Source: Cycas panzhihuaensis (lineage: Eukaryota > Cycadophyta). From it: 64,000 nt of DNA. The number at the start of each line of letters is the position of its first letter. The first letter of the stretch is position 1. Shown here piece after piece: positions 35,576 to 47,229 of this stretch. Below the pieces are notes generated by a model. It had not been told where the DNA came from. It made no database searches and saw nothing but the letters and a program-made list of their open reading frames with translations. A program made the position numbers and the translations under genes. The stretch lies in NCBI GenBank assembly GCA_023213395.1, contig CM041465.1, forward strand, positions 162,013,741-162,077,740, written 5' to 3'.

Positions 35576-36930
35576 TGAGACGCTGAGTCCCTGTAACATA
35601 ATAGGTGTGGATGGTGCCTGACAAATTCATCTGGTTTCCATGTTGCCTGCTCCAGTCCACTATCAGTCCATTACACCAAGTGCTCAAAAATGGTTCTATT
35701 CTAGAGACGACAGTGTCTGGTTTCCAAGATACGGTCTGGGGGAAAGATTAGGAATTGTTCTTTAGTGAGGATAGGGAGAGTGGTCTATGGGACAATGGAC
35801 TTTCTAAGGAGTTTTTTAAGACATGACACATGGAAGATGTCATGGATCTTGGTGTTGGAAGGGAGTTCAAGGGCATACACAATTTCCTCAATGCGTTGGC
35901 TAACCTTGTAGGGACCATAGTACCGAGGACTAAGTTTATGGGCTGTGCTATAACAGAGTGACTATTACATATAGAGTTGGAGGCGAACAAAGACTATATC
36001 ACCAATGGAGAAGGTTTGATCAGAGCAGCGGTAGTCAGCAAGTTGCTTTATGTGATTTTGAGCCATGGCCAAATTTTGCTTGAGTGTGTTTAGGATTTGG
36101 TCCATATCTTGCAATTTTTGTTGTACTGAGGCTATACGCAGGTTGGTGACTAATGTATGGTGCGATGGTGGGGGATAACCATAAAGGGCCATGAATGGGG
36201 ACATGTCAATTGCAAAGTGGTGGGAAGAGTTTTACCAATATTCTGCTAAAGCTAACTAGGAGGTCCATCATTTTTGGTGTTCTGAGGCAAAACAATGGAG
36301 ATATGTCTCTAAAGTTTGATTGAGGACCTCTGATTGACCATCCGTCTGGGAGTGGTATGAGAAACTCATGTTGAAGGAGGTGCCAACTGCACAAAATAGT
36401 TCTTGCCAAATGGAAGATGTGAATTTAGGATCCCGGTTTGAAACTATGGTGGATGGAAATTTGTGGAGGCGAAAAAAGAATTGGATGTATAGGTTGGCCC
36501 AATAGGGGGTTTAGTCGATCGATGATTACCAAAATGGAGTCATTTCTAGCTAACAATGGGAGACCTGTGATGAAGTCCATGGCAATATCTTGCCATTTTC
36601 CTTGTGGGATTTGGAGGGGTTGGAGGAGCCCAGGCTGAGCCTTAGTGTCCTAGGCTAAGCCTTTGTGTCCGCCTTATTGCGTTGGCAAATGTCACATTTT
36701 GCTATGAAGGTCAGTATGGAAGATTTCATTTGAGGTCAGTAGAAGTAAGATCAGATGCGACGATAAGTTTTAATAAAACCATAGTGACCTCCTAAGGGGG
36801 TGGTGTAGTATTTAGTCAAGATGCAAAGAATGAAGGGAGAGGAGGAATGGACAAAGATTCAATTTTTGTAGAGAAGATGGGTGTTGTGCAAGGTCCAATC
36901 CTTCTGATATTGAATTTTTTAGGACCACTT
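35576..36930 (-). pseudogene. B integrase and chromodomain
   Basis: From right to left: integrase zinc-binding part and core, then YGYPPPSHHTL (36170, a block conserved as ALYGYPPP in the family), then [12 protein letters not shown] near 35850, and last a chromodomain-like tail (FEHLV, EQATWKPDEF, about 35740-35600). No long frame is intact. Function as for H and G. Confidence 0.8.
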
Positions 36931-38470
36931 AATAAAATCAGGTTGGTATTGGTTATCTTTGGCTAATTCTTGGAGCCAGATAGGTTGAGGGGTAGAGATG
37001 GCTTGTAGGACGAGCTTGAAGGGGTCGGAAGGAAGATAGGAGAGAGCATCAACTATGACATTTTCTTTTCCCTTTTTGTAAGATATGGTAAAGTCGAACA
37101 CTTGGAGGCGATCAACCCACTTTGCTTGTTCTTCAGAAAGGACTGGCTAATCAAGATGGTAGCAGAGACTATGGTGGTCGATTAGAATAATGAATTTGGA
37201 TCCAAGTAAATACTGACACCATTTATCAACTAAATGAAGGATGGCCTTCATTTCTTTTTGGTAAGTTGAAAGTCGACATTCATGGTCTTTTAGTTTTCGA
37301 CTTTTGAAGGCAATTGGATGAAAACCCTACATAGGGACAACTTCTAAGCCTACTCTGGGGGCGTCGCATTCGAGTTTGAATGGTTTGGAAAAGTCTAGAG
37401 TGGTTAATACAGGGGTGGTGGACATGAACAATTTTAGATGATTGAAAGCATCTTTGGCATTGGGGGACCATTGAATAGAGCCCTTGTGAAGCAAATCGGT
37501 TAGGGGCTTGGTAATGGAAGCATAATTTTTGACGAATTGGCAGTAGAAACTTGTGAGTCCAAGGGAAGCTCGTAGTTGAGTGAGAGTCTTAGGGGTGGGC
37601 CAAGTGGTGATAGCAGAGATTTTATTAGGATCTATCTGAACTCCTTCAATTAAGATGATATGGCCCATATACTAGAGTTCCTTCTTTCCAAATTCACACT
37701 TAGTTAGCTTGGCATAGAGTTTGTGTTGAGAGAGAAGTTGAAGGGAAATTTCCAAGTGCTATAAATGGGCAAACATGTAGGAACTATAGATAAGGATGTC
37801 ATAAAAAAAGACAATGATGAACTTGCGAAGGTGGCAACCAAAGATCCTGTTCATTAGGCCTTGAAATGTGACCGGGGCATTGCACAATCCAAACGGCATA
37901 ACTTGAAATTCAAAATGCCCATGGTGTGTTGGAAATGTAATTTTATGATGGTCTTTGGGGGCAATGGGGATTTGATAATACCCCGATTAGAGGTCCAATT
38001 TGGAAAAAATGGTTGCCCCATGAATTTCATCTAACATATCATCGATACAAGGAGTGGGGAATTTATTTTTAATCATTAGTTTGTTAAGCTCCCTATAATT
38101 GACGCAGACATAAAATAAGCTTTCTTTTTTCTGAACAAGCATGATGGGGGTTGCGTAAGGACTTTTACTAGGTTGGATTATCCCCATGTCCATAAGTTCT
38201 ATTGTGATTCATTTGATTTCATTTTTCTGAAAGTAGGAGTTGTGATAAGGTCATAGGTTAATGGGGTTGTGATGGTTTTTAAGTTCAATGGTATGGTGGA
38301 AATCTTGGTCTGGGGGAGGGGGGGGGGGTTGTTAGGAAGTGGGTCAAAGACGAATTGATACTTGGTGAGGATGGGTTGGACGTCAGGGTGAATGTCAGCT
38401 TGAGGTTGAATATTATTAAGGTGAACTATATAACCGATGCTACTGTTCAATTGTCTGCTCATTTGTTTTG
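36919..38470 (-). pseudogene. B reverse transcriptase and RNase H
   Basis: RT start at 38193-37987 (SPYATPIMLVQKK, CVNYRELNK, FSKLDL). The active site near 37785-37830 reads [16 protein letters not shown]: family FFDD, here Tyr for the first Asp. Connection at 37668-37500 (LRASLGLTSFYCQFVKNY), RNase H to YKKGKENVIVDALS at 37080. A G-rich run lies at 38311-38328. Frameshifts separate the pieces. Confidence 0.88.
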
Positions 38471-39689
38471 GGGTTAAGAGTTTGTTGGGAGGTGGTTAAA
38501 GTCCATGTAATTTGTGGGTTTGTCCAAAGTTGTCTTTGAATAGAATGAACAGATTGGAAGGTGAATTATTAGTGTTGTAAGTGCCAAGGGTTTGGAGCCA
38601 TTGAACTCCTAGGATGGCATTGGATTCTCCTATGGAAAGGGCATAAAAATTAGAATCCAGTTGGTATGTGCCAATTTGGATGTGGAGATTTTTGATGAGG
38701 CCTACACAATGGAGTTTGTAGTGTCTAAGTAAAGAGCAAGTGAACCCAGTTTTTGGTACTATGTATAGGTTAAGCGTTTGGCTAGGGAGACATCGATGAA
38801 GTTAAGCGACATGCCACCATCGATCAGGTTGGTTATGGGGATCTTCTTTAATGTACCCTTGATTTGGAGAGGATAAGGGCAGGGCGTGGAGGAGATAGTT
38901 GAGGAAACAGTAGAAAGGGAAACATTAGGTTCTGGTTTAGGGTCGATGGGGGGATCAAAGATAGAGTCTTCCTCGAGCTCAATGTCTGTATCTAGATCTT
39001 TGTCAATCAATGTTGCAGGGTCAACGGTGAAGACCATACGTTTGGCTTTACAGACCTTACTGTGTCTTAAAATCCATTTCTCCACATGTTGGATGCAAAG
39101 GCCCCCTTCTCAACGACTGTTGGCTTTGGTGGAATTTATTCACTTAGATCCTATAATTTGTTCAGCTAGTGGTCATTCTGCTATGGGGTGATCATCCCAA
39201 CGATCCTCCTATCAGGGTTGTGGTCGCTGTGTCTGCTAGGTGGGAGCATGGGTACCAAGTTGTATATCTTCGAGAAGTGAAGGTGCGCTCGACTGTAAAT
39301 TCCCCTTTGATTGCTTTTGTCATGGTTATAGCTCATCTTAAAGTGTTTGGTAAGGATGTTTTCAGATGCATCTGGATGCATTCTTTGAGTCTGGTTGTAT
39401 AGATTTCAAATAGGGTTGGTTGATCGAGCTGCATATTGACCCTGTTTTGGAGAGCTTAAAACTCATTAGTGAAAGCTTCGACTATCAATGATTGTTTTAG
39501 TCAAATGAGTTGGCTGGAAAAGGTTTGGTTCCACGTGTTCTCATATTGCTCAAAGAAGCTTTTGTAGAACTGATCCCAAGATTGATTTGTAGGATATTCC
39601 TTTTGCCACCATTGAAACCAATGATGAGTTTGTCCATCTAGGTGGATGAATGCTAGGTAAGTTGGTCGTCAATCGGCATGGGGTAGAGT
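38471..39689 (-). pseudogene. B protease and C-terminal part of gag
   Basis: The frame 39085-38759 reads TNLIDGGMSLNFID, a protease site with DGG in place of DSG, after an acidic Asp/Glu-rich linker. The VEKWILRHSKVCK block near 39075 is a decayed zinc knuckle. At 39680-39450 the gag capsid pattern is clear (HHWFQWWQKEYP). Gag is cut at 39689 by C; its start is at 53713. Confidence 0.82.
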
Positions 39690-40136
39690 TGTTGACTATA
39701 AAATCTGCTCCCTACTGCATATCTTCACTTATCAAGGGTTTCCATTATAATCTAGGGTGTGTGCAGGTGGTCAACATACATATTCTTTAGTTAATCATCC
39801 ACATAAGTCCATGATTCACATACATTCCACATGCATTCCATGATAAGTACACAATTGTTCATGTAACTCTCTTATTTCATTAGACAATAGTCAAAATTAC
39901 ATCATACAAGGTCCATTCGGTCTGACTGGTCAACCGTACCAGATCAGGAACCGTTGGAATTCACTAACTCAACTCTCACATCCATTCCCACAATTGGATG
40001 TGCTTAAATACACTATGCGTCCCTGTTGCAAAACGGTTGCGTCTATAGTCGCAACCGTTCGTTTTCCAAAATGGATGCCTGTTTAGCCTTAACTCTTTGT
40101 TTAATCCTTGATTATCTGTTCATCCGTATGATTGTC
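39690..40136 (-). repeat. 3' LTR of gypsy C, outer piece
   Basis: TGTTGACTATAAAATCTGCT onward matches 52598-53045. The piece ends where copia J is inserted. With the inner piece (45305-45581) it makes 724 bp, against 727 bp for the 5' LTR. Confidence 0.93.
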
Positions 40137-40322
40137 TGTTAGAATGTAATGTTTTATCTTATGTCATAGACTAATTATTCAAACATGTAACCGACAAACA
40201 TGTGTCATTTAGATGTACTTCGGTTACAAGTTCGTTATAAACCCTAATTATATTTATTCACTTGAGCTCTCAATGATAATCATCAAGCATTCTTCATCTA
40301 TCTTTTGTCTGGTGTTCTGACA
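40137..40322 (+). repeat. 5' LTR of copia J
   Basis: TGTTAGAATGTAATG to TGTTCTGACA, a short LTR. It is followed with no gap by TGGTATCAGAGTAGG, the tRNA-Met primer site. Confidence 0.95.
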
Positions 40323-41053
40323 TGGTATCAGAGTAGGTTAGTCTGTCTGATTAAGAGAGGGTCTCTACAAAATCAGTGAGAGAGGCAAATAAAATCTCAG
40401 ACAAGCTGCGAAAGAGAAAGACAAGGTCTTTGAATGAACCTGAAGCAAAGGAAGAGATAAACATCTGGAGGAATAAAAGAAAGAGGCAAGAAGGCCAAGC
40501 AAAGTAGAATCAAAGCATAAAGCAAGTACATAGGTGACTATATGGAATTGTACGGACTTGAAAAATCCAAGTTCTCAGATTTCAACAAAACTCACCCAGA
40601 TTGTAGAGCTTGACGTCTTCTTCATCTTTCTCCTCTGTCACAAAGTGATCCAAGCTCATTTTGAGGGGGTTTTCACCTATTTACCAGTCGCATGGGTCTA
40701 CAAGGTTTTTTGAAAAATTTTCTCAGATCTGAGCAAATCTTCAGGTAATCTCAGACCAAATCTCTTTGTTTGGAGTATACAATCTTTTGAATGCTTTTGT
40801 GAAGAGCTTTTTCAAAGATTTGCAAAGATTTTTAATTTTTTTGAGAAACCCTAGCCACCCATCTAGAGATTTTGAGCCAGATTTCTCTCAAAATAGAAGT
40901 TGTCTCAGAAAACTAATTTCAGATCTCAGATCTACTCTTCAAGATCTCTCTTTTGAGATAGGTCTCATTTCCATTTGTACAGTTTGGGTACCGTACGAAA
41001 ATCCGTACCGTTATATTGCCTAGGGCTCCCAGAACACTCTTTTGACCTCAAAA
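40323..41053 (+). other. Leader of copia J with primer site and GTAC hairpin
   Basis: Begins with the primer site. Near 40988-41009, GGGTACCGTACGAAAATC is followed by CGTACCG, so GGTAC can pair with GTACC around a 13-base loop. The same core (GTACGAAAATCC) is in the F leader, and a related one in A. An earlier TTGTACGG is at 40549. This is where packaging and dimer signals usually lie, but that role is inferred. Confidence 0.7.
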
Positions 41054-42020
41054 ATGGCTTCTTCTATCCTAGCTCTGTCTGAAAATGACAAGCTTACTGA
41101 TACAAACTACCACATTTGGAAAATTAAGATAGAGACCCTCCTCAAAGCTAAAAATGCCTGGAGAACTGCAACAGGAGCTGAAACCAAACCAAAGGATGCT
41201 GGGCCTGAGCAAAATAGCTAGGAGGATCAAGATAGTACAGGGGTTATAATTTTAAAATTATCTATTTCAGATTTATTTCTTATCTATGTTGAAAACCTGT
41301 ACTCCTCTGAAAGCATTTGGAAGTGTCTAGAAAACTTGTGTGGACAAAAGAATAAGGCTAGGATAATAGCCCTAAAAGAAGAACTGTTCAAACTTCATAT
41401 GAAGGAGTCCGAAATAATTATTGACTTCTTGCATAAGATAGTTTCACTAAGGAATAACCTCTCGAATATGGGTGCTCCACTCACCGATCAAGAGTTGGTG
41501 GAACTTATGGTCAGTAAATTACCTAAATTGTTCGATGTAACGATAAACACGATCACTAATATTGATCAAATAGCAACAATGACAATGGATACTCTAACGG
41601 GATTGTTGCTAAGACAGGAACATAGGAACAGAAGATATGAGGATGCAGGTGAACTGGAAGATGCCTTTGCCTCTAGATTGAACCTGGGTTTCAAAGGATG
41701 CAACAGAGGAAGAGGAAGAACTCCCAAAGGTCGTGCTTCATCACGAGGCCGTTGGCAAGATGCAAGAGGGTGAGGCTGCAACATTACTCCAAGGATTTGC
41801 TACAGTTGTGGTAAGACTAGTCATTTTGCTAGTTCTTGTAAAGCATTTGATGCGTGTTATCACTATGGCCAATCAGGACATTTTCCATACCAATGCAAGA
41901 AGGAAGATATCTAGAGAAGGAAACGGCCCATGGGTAACTACAATAAGGAACAGTCTGGTGATGATGATGATGAAGAAGAGGAAACAACTTTCATTGTCGC
42001 CCTAGCAGCAAGCCTCTAGG
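41054..42020 (+). pseudogene. gag: Copia J gag
   Basis: Starts MASSILALSENDKL, with the copia Gag opening LTDTNYHIWKIKIETLL. VSKLPKLFDVTINTI and an Arg/Gly-rich stretch (about 41695-41765) follow, then zinc knuckles: CYSCGKTSHFASSC intact and CYHYGQSGHFPYQC with its second Cys replaced by Tyr. An acidic DDDDEEEETTF marks the end. Stops at about 41219, 41771 and 41911. One frame throughout. Confidence 0.9.
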
Positions 42021-43187
42021 ACAAAGATATATGGTACATTGACTCAGAAGCCTCTCACCATTTGACTAGTCGAGAAGAATGGTTCGAAAGTCTGTGGCCA
42101 TATACTTCTGACAAATCAGTGGAATTAGGAGACAAATACTCTCTTGAGATCAAAGGAGTTGGAACCATTGCCATTCAAATAAAAGACAAGGTTGAGAAAA
42201 TTGGAAATGTACTTTTTGTACTTGGTTTAAAAATGAACATTCTATCTATCTCCCAACTCAAGAAAAAGGGGCTAAGCGCTATATTTGATGAAAAAGGATT
42301 TTGTTATATCCTAGACATGAAGAATAATGGCCATATAATTGCAAAGGGGGTTGAAAGCAATGACCTATATAGGTTGCTATCACACCCAATTGTACCTGAT
42401 GTAAAAGCTTGTATTACAGTAAGTCATAATAATAAGATGTGGCATTTGAAGTATGGTTATCTCCCCATGGAAAAATTAAAAAACATGGAGAGAAATGGTC
42501 TAATAGTTGGTCTGCCTCCAATCTCATCAAGTAACTTTGTATGTAAAAGTTGTCAATAGGGCAAACAACATAGGTTGCCATTCCATGAAAGCAAATGGTG
42601 AGCACAAAAAAAATTAGAATTAGTTCATACTAATTTGTGTAGTCCATTCACCCCACATTCCATCAATGGATGCAGATACTTTCTCACTTTTATAGATGAC
42701 CTAACTAGAAACATCTGGACTTATTTCTTGCATACTAAATCAGAAGTTTTTGATGTATTCAGAGAGTTCAAAGTCGAGGTTGAATTGGAGGCTAATTCCA
42801 AAATAAAATGCTTAAGATCCAATGGAGGAGGTGAATACATTTCCAAAGAGTTTTTGGAATATTGCAAAGTCAAAGGGATACAGAGGCAATTCACAACTCC
42901 ATACACACCCCAATCAAAAGGGGTCGTAGAGAGAAAAAACAGAGTTATCATGGAGATGGCACGTAGCATGTCGATTGGCAAAAACATATTGGGTTGAAGT
43001 AGTCAGCACAGCCTGCTACTTACTATATAGGAGCCCAACCAAAGCAGTAGACCATCTTACTCCAGCAGAAGCCTGGACAGGAAGGAAATCAGACATAAGT
43101 CACCTTAAGGTATTTGGCAGCCAAGCCTTTGTCCACATACCAGACAAAAAAAGGACAAAGTTAGAGTAAAAAATTCAGCAATGCATT
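42021..43187 (+). pseudogene. Copia J protease and integrase
   Basis: Protease site WYIDSEASHH near 42035 (family DSG, here Gly to Glu). Integrase zinc-binding His near 42442 and CKSC at 42545. The catalytic Asp is in LTFIDDLTRN (42690), the second Asp region reads LRSNGGGEYIS (an Asp lost) and Glu is kept in GVVERKNRV (42930). A frameshift near 42985 lies in the ARSM block; the frame resumes as AKTYWVEVVSTACYL. Confidence 0.9.
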
Positions 43188-45103
43188 ATGGTAGGATATG
43201 TCAAAAACTCCAAAGCCTACAAGTGCATAGATCCCAAAATAAACAAAGTGTATGTAAGCAGTGATGTTGTCTTTAATGAAGAAGACAAGGAAGAAAGTAT
43301 AAGCCAAATTCCAATGATAGAGAAAACACCTCAGATAGCCATTCTTGATACTCCTTCAAAAGAAGAATCAGGTATAACTACAAAAGAAATCTCTGAAGAA
43401 TCTATTTCAGACTCTACTCCTCAAGAAGAAAAAGTATCTCTAGTAGAATCAAGGATTGAAGAAGGTAAAAAGGAAAAGAGGGTTAACAAATGGTACCTCA
43501 AAATTGTAGAAGAAGGAAAAAGTGAAATCCTTCCTCACAGAACAAGAAGCCAAAAGCCAAAAGCCCTATTCAGTCAGGTAGAACTAGAATCATTCACTGA
43601 AGCAAAAGAACATTCTGAATGGAGGAAAGCCATGGACATTGAGCTAGAGTCCGTAATAAAAAATCAGACGTGGGAACTGGTTGAGTTGCCTTCTAACAAA
43701 TCAGTTGTAAATTGCAAATGGGTCTACAAAATCAAAAGGGGGCTTGGAGGGAAAATAGAAAAACACAAAGCCAGGCTAGTTGCAAAAGGTTACACCCAAA
43801 CAAAAGGTGTAGATTATGAAGAAACATTCTCTCTAGTGGCCAAACTAAACACAGTGAGGATAGTTTTAGCTCTGGCAGCACATAAAAACTAGAACATATA
43901 CTAGCTAGATATGAAAAGCGCATTCTTAAATGGCAATTTAGAAGAGGAAGTCTTCATGTCTCGACCTGAAGGATATATTAAAGAAGGGCAAGAGCACCTT
44001 GTTTGTAAGATGAAAAAGGCACTATATGGATTAAAACAAGCTCCTCGTGCATGGTATGTAAAACTCGATAATCATTTGTGTATTAATGGCTTCCAAAGGA
44101 GCAACACTGACTCAAGTCTATATATAAAAAATAGGAATGGTGCAATCATCATAATGGTGATATATGTTGATGACATGATTCTCACTGGTGATGATGAAGA
44201 ATCAATATCAAACATAAAGAGTCAACTGGAAGGCAAATTTGAAATGACTGACCTGGGGCTCCTCAACTACTATTTAGGAATACAAGTTGATCAGCAAAAT
44301 GATTCAATTTCTCTTAGCTAGAGCAAATACATAAAAGACTTGTTAGCCAAATTTCGTATGGAAGAATGCAATCCTTGCTCTACTCCCATAAAAGTGAACT
44401 GCAATTTGATTCTAGATGAAAAGGAACCATGTGTGAATGCAACCCTGTACAAGCAACTCATTGGTAGTCTCATCTACCTCACAACAACAAGACCAAATAT
44501 CTTGTATATTGTAGGTGTAATTTCAAGATACATGCATGACCCAAGAATAAAACACTGGAACGCTGTAAAAAGGGTCTTGAGGTATCTAAAAGGCACAATA
44601 GAGTTCAAACTGGTATTTCCAAAAGGAAAATCTCTTCAGTTAATAGGGTTTTGTGATTTAGACTAAGTAGGTGACAAAGAACAAAGGAAGTCAACCAGCG
44701 GACATTGCTTCTTTCTAGGATCTTCACCAATATCTTGAAGTAGCAAAAAACAAGCCATTGTAGCATTATCATCCACAGAAGCTAAGTACAAATCAACTGT
44801 CAGTGCAACACTGAAGTAGGATGGCTCATACAACTTTTGAATGACTTGATGGAGCCTCAAAAGGAAGCAACCATACTTCACTACGATAATCAGAGTACCA
44901 TCAAATTCACCAAGAATCCTATATTTCACGCCTGAACCAAATACATAGAGGTTCAACATCACTTTATCAGAGAAAAGGTCCAAAACAAAGAAGTGGATCT
45001 TGTTTATTGTCCTTCAGATAAACAAGTTGCTAACATATTAACCAAACCACTTGGAAAAGACAAATTCCAAATACTTAGGGATAAAATAGGTTTGATAGGA
45101 TAA
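43188..45103 (+). pseudogene. Copia J reverse transcriptase and RNase H
   Basis: One frame from 43188 to about 44800. After an acidic linker, RT gives WRKAMDIELESV, CKWVYKIK, KARLVAKGYTQ, LDMKSAFLNGNLEEEVF, KALYGLKQAPRAWY and an intact YVDD (VIYVDDMILTG, 44160). RNase H follows (STSGHCFFLGS, SSTEAKYK) and ends in another frame with IEVQHHFIREKVQNKEV and LTKPLGKDKFQ. Stops at 43891, 43903, 44320 and 44665. Confidence 0.92.
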
Positions 45104-45118
45104 AACATTAAGAGAGGG

Positions 45119-45304
45119 TGTTAGAATGTAATGTGTTATCTTATGTCATAGACTAAATATTCATATATGTAACCGACAGACATGTGTCATTTAGATGTAC
45201 TTCGGTTACAAGTCGGTTACAAACCCTAATTGTATTTATTCACTTGATCTCTCAATGATAATCATTAAGTATTCTTCATCTATCTTTTGTCTAGCATTCT
45301 GACA
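45119..45304 (+). repeat. 3' LTR of copia J
   Basis: TGTTAGAATGTAATG to CATTCTGACA, preceded by the polypurine tract at 45109-45118. Confidence 0.95.
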
Positions 45305-45581
45305 CTCTCCACATGTCACCTTCATACCGCAACTGTTCCCATCTTCGTGTTGCATTCCTTCTATTCCTAGTCCATTCCTTTTGTCTCGCATACGTTCCCT
45401 GCTGTTCTGTGCGTTCCTGTTGCATAGTATCCATTCCTGAGATGGAACAGACTATAATTATGGCCTTATACTGTCCATTCCCTATCTCGAATGCACCTTA
45501 GTTGATGGTTTTGTCACATTCACTGCTAGTTCTTCATCCGTTCCTTTTCCTGAATGTATGACATCAATTATGATCCCAACA
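45305..45581 (-). repeat. 3' LTR of gypsy C, inner piece
   Basis: CTCCACATGTCACCTTCATA to ATGATCCCAACA, matching 53050-53324 of the 5' LTR. It is the second half of the LTR cut by J. Confidence 0.92.
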
Positions 45582-45609
45582 TCTATCCACAGTCAACAAA
45601 AATGGTTGA

Positions 45610-47200
45610 GCATTCGTGCTCAATTTCAAAAAATTCAAAAATTTTCGTTATGCTTTCTCCTCCTCCCCTTTTTTCTTGATATTAGGCCTGCCTTTGTAGT
45701 CCTGTTGACTCAACTGCTTTCAACATGTCTTCATTAATTTGCGTAAGGGTTGCTATAATGGCATCTTTTTCCTTGATTTTTTTTCTGTAATTCAGCTATT
45801 TGTCTTTTGTAACCACCTTCTAATTCTTACAGTGCCTAAACTCTGCATGTACCCTTCTCACTTAAGGTTGGTTGTGAAGAACCTTCCCCTAGTTTTGACA
45901 TTGCTTGAGGGAGCTCTGTTTCCCACTCAAGTGGTAGTTCCTCCTCAACTAACTATTCCCTATTTCTCTTTAAGCCTCTTTTTGCTGCTTGCTTTTGCTG
46001 GTGTGGAAATGAAGTTCTTTGTTTGTACTGCACCCATTTTAAGATTTTGGCCATCTCTGCTTTGACCTGTCACTTTACCCCCGGATCCTAGATACTACTC
46101 AACATGGTGTTGATCCATTTTTTTATCGCCAACTCTCCTGGTTAAATGGGTACTGAGGGAGGATGAGTATCTGGACATTGATGGAATAGTAAAGCTAGCA
46201 ATAGCAATGGTTGCCTAAAGGGATGACTTTGCAACTCTCCTAATTGCTGCTTAATGCTATTAGCTAGAAATTCACACCAATTCATTTTGACGTTGTCTTG
46301 TAGTGCCAGCAATAAGGGTATTAACCCTCCCAGAATGTAAGTGTGCTTTTGCTTTGAGAGGAACTTGGAGACTAGGATCTTGGTTGCCCATTGCAACTTC
46401 CTATCTATAATGTCGATGATTTTGATACCTCTAAAATAGACTTGAGTGTCTAGGGCACATAGTTCTCTTGTCCATGTCTCTTTGTCAACCTTTGATTTTC
46501 TTATAACTGTGGGGGTTTCTCCCTCATTGGATAACCCTGTAACCTCTTGGATGGTTGCTCCATCTATTTTTATCTTTCCCTAGTTCCACTTCACAGCTAC
46601 AATGTCTTCTTCCATTATTTCAGGGTCCCAGTACAAAGGAGGCATAATCACAAAATCTCCATCCAGCTTGCTTGATCTTTACTCTGAAGTTCTTTGGCAA
46701 TTTCTGGAATTTTGTTTGTAACTTTGGCAGGTAGGTCTCCTGGATACCTGCAATCTTCATTTTGGTGGACATACATTCCTCGCTTCGGATGGTTGGGTGA
46801 TCCGTTCCTTTGCGAGTTGAATTTTGTCTCCTCTCGTCTGTGCGTCCGAAAAATGGACTGATTCTAGGGTTTCTTCCCTTATAAACTCTTTTTTCATGTT
46901 CGTTTGGGTCGCATTCCCATTTTGGAATGCATGTTATTCAGTTTGTTCCTTGTTTGGGATGGTTCCCTTTTTCAACTATTTTTTGTCTTATTTGTTCCTT
47001 GGGAGGAACACATCGTCTTCCGAGAGTTCTTTTGGCCTGTTTACATTCTTAATTTGGAATGCAAAGTGTATTTTACTTGGATTTTTGTCTAGATGTATGA
47101 TTTCTATGAGTTACAGTTACGGTTAGTTTTTCTTCATTTTTTAAATTTTTTTGTAAAGATTTTTATGTTTATGTATCGGTATAGAGTCATGGTGCCAATA
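45610..47200 (-). pseudogene. Extra reading frame downstream of integrase in C
   Basis: Between integrase and the 3' LTR, minus-strand frames read as a broken protein of some 400 residues. The best part, 46640-46142, includes TIQEVTGLSNEGE, TWTRELCALDTQVYF and KILVSKFLSKQKHTYILGG, then MNWCEFLANSIKQQL. The last part aligns by eye with the K frame at 61664-62206 (FLFTRVILSQRNLF, MFNWATFLKRRFLEKL). The position is that of the env-like frame of Athila elements, but no membrane segment or viral envelope motif is seen. Function unknown. Confidence 0.6.
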
Positions 47201-47229
47201 CTAGGACAACTTTGGTTGGTTGTCTTAGA

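Larger units (their letters stand above)
40137..45304 (+). mobile_element. Ty1/copia element J, inserted in the C 3' LTR
   Basis: LTRs at 40137-40322 and 45119-45304, 186 bp each, with about 15 differences by eye. Primer site TGGTATCAGAG at 40323, polypurine tract AAGAGAGGG at 45109-45118. Gag-Pol runs from an ATG at 41054 to about 45103, with a frameshift near 42985 and another near 44815 plus about ten stop codons. The flanks TTGTC and CTCTC are only a poor duplication. J is the youngest unit of the nest. Confidence 0.93.

Noticed and set aside
38886-39191. A 101-codon plus-strand frame
   Set aside because: It is the opposite strand of the B protease and acidic linker.
40323-40334. Possible tRNA-Met gene fragment
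   Set aside because: The match is limited to the primer-binding site next to an LTR; no cloverleaf is present. The same holds at 30205-30222, 55068-55084 and 14410-14425.
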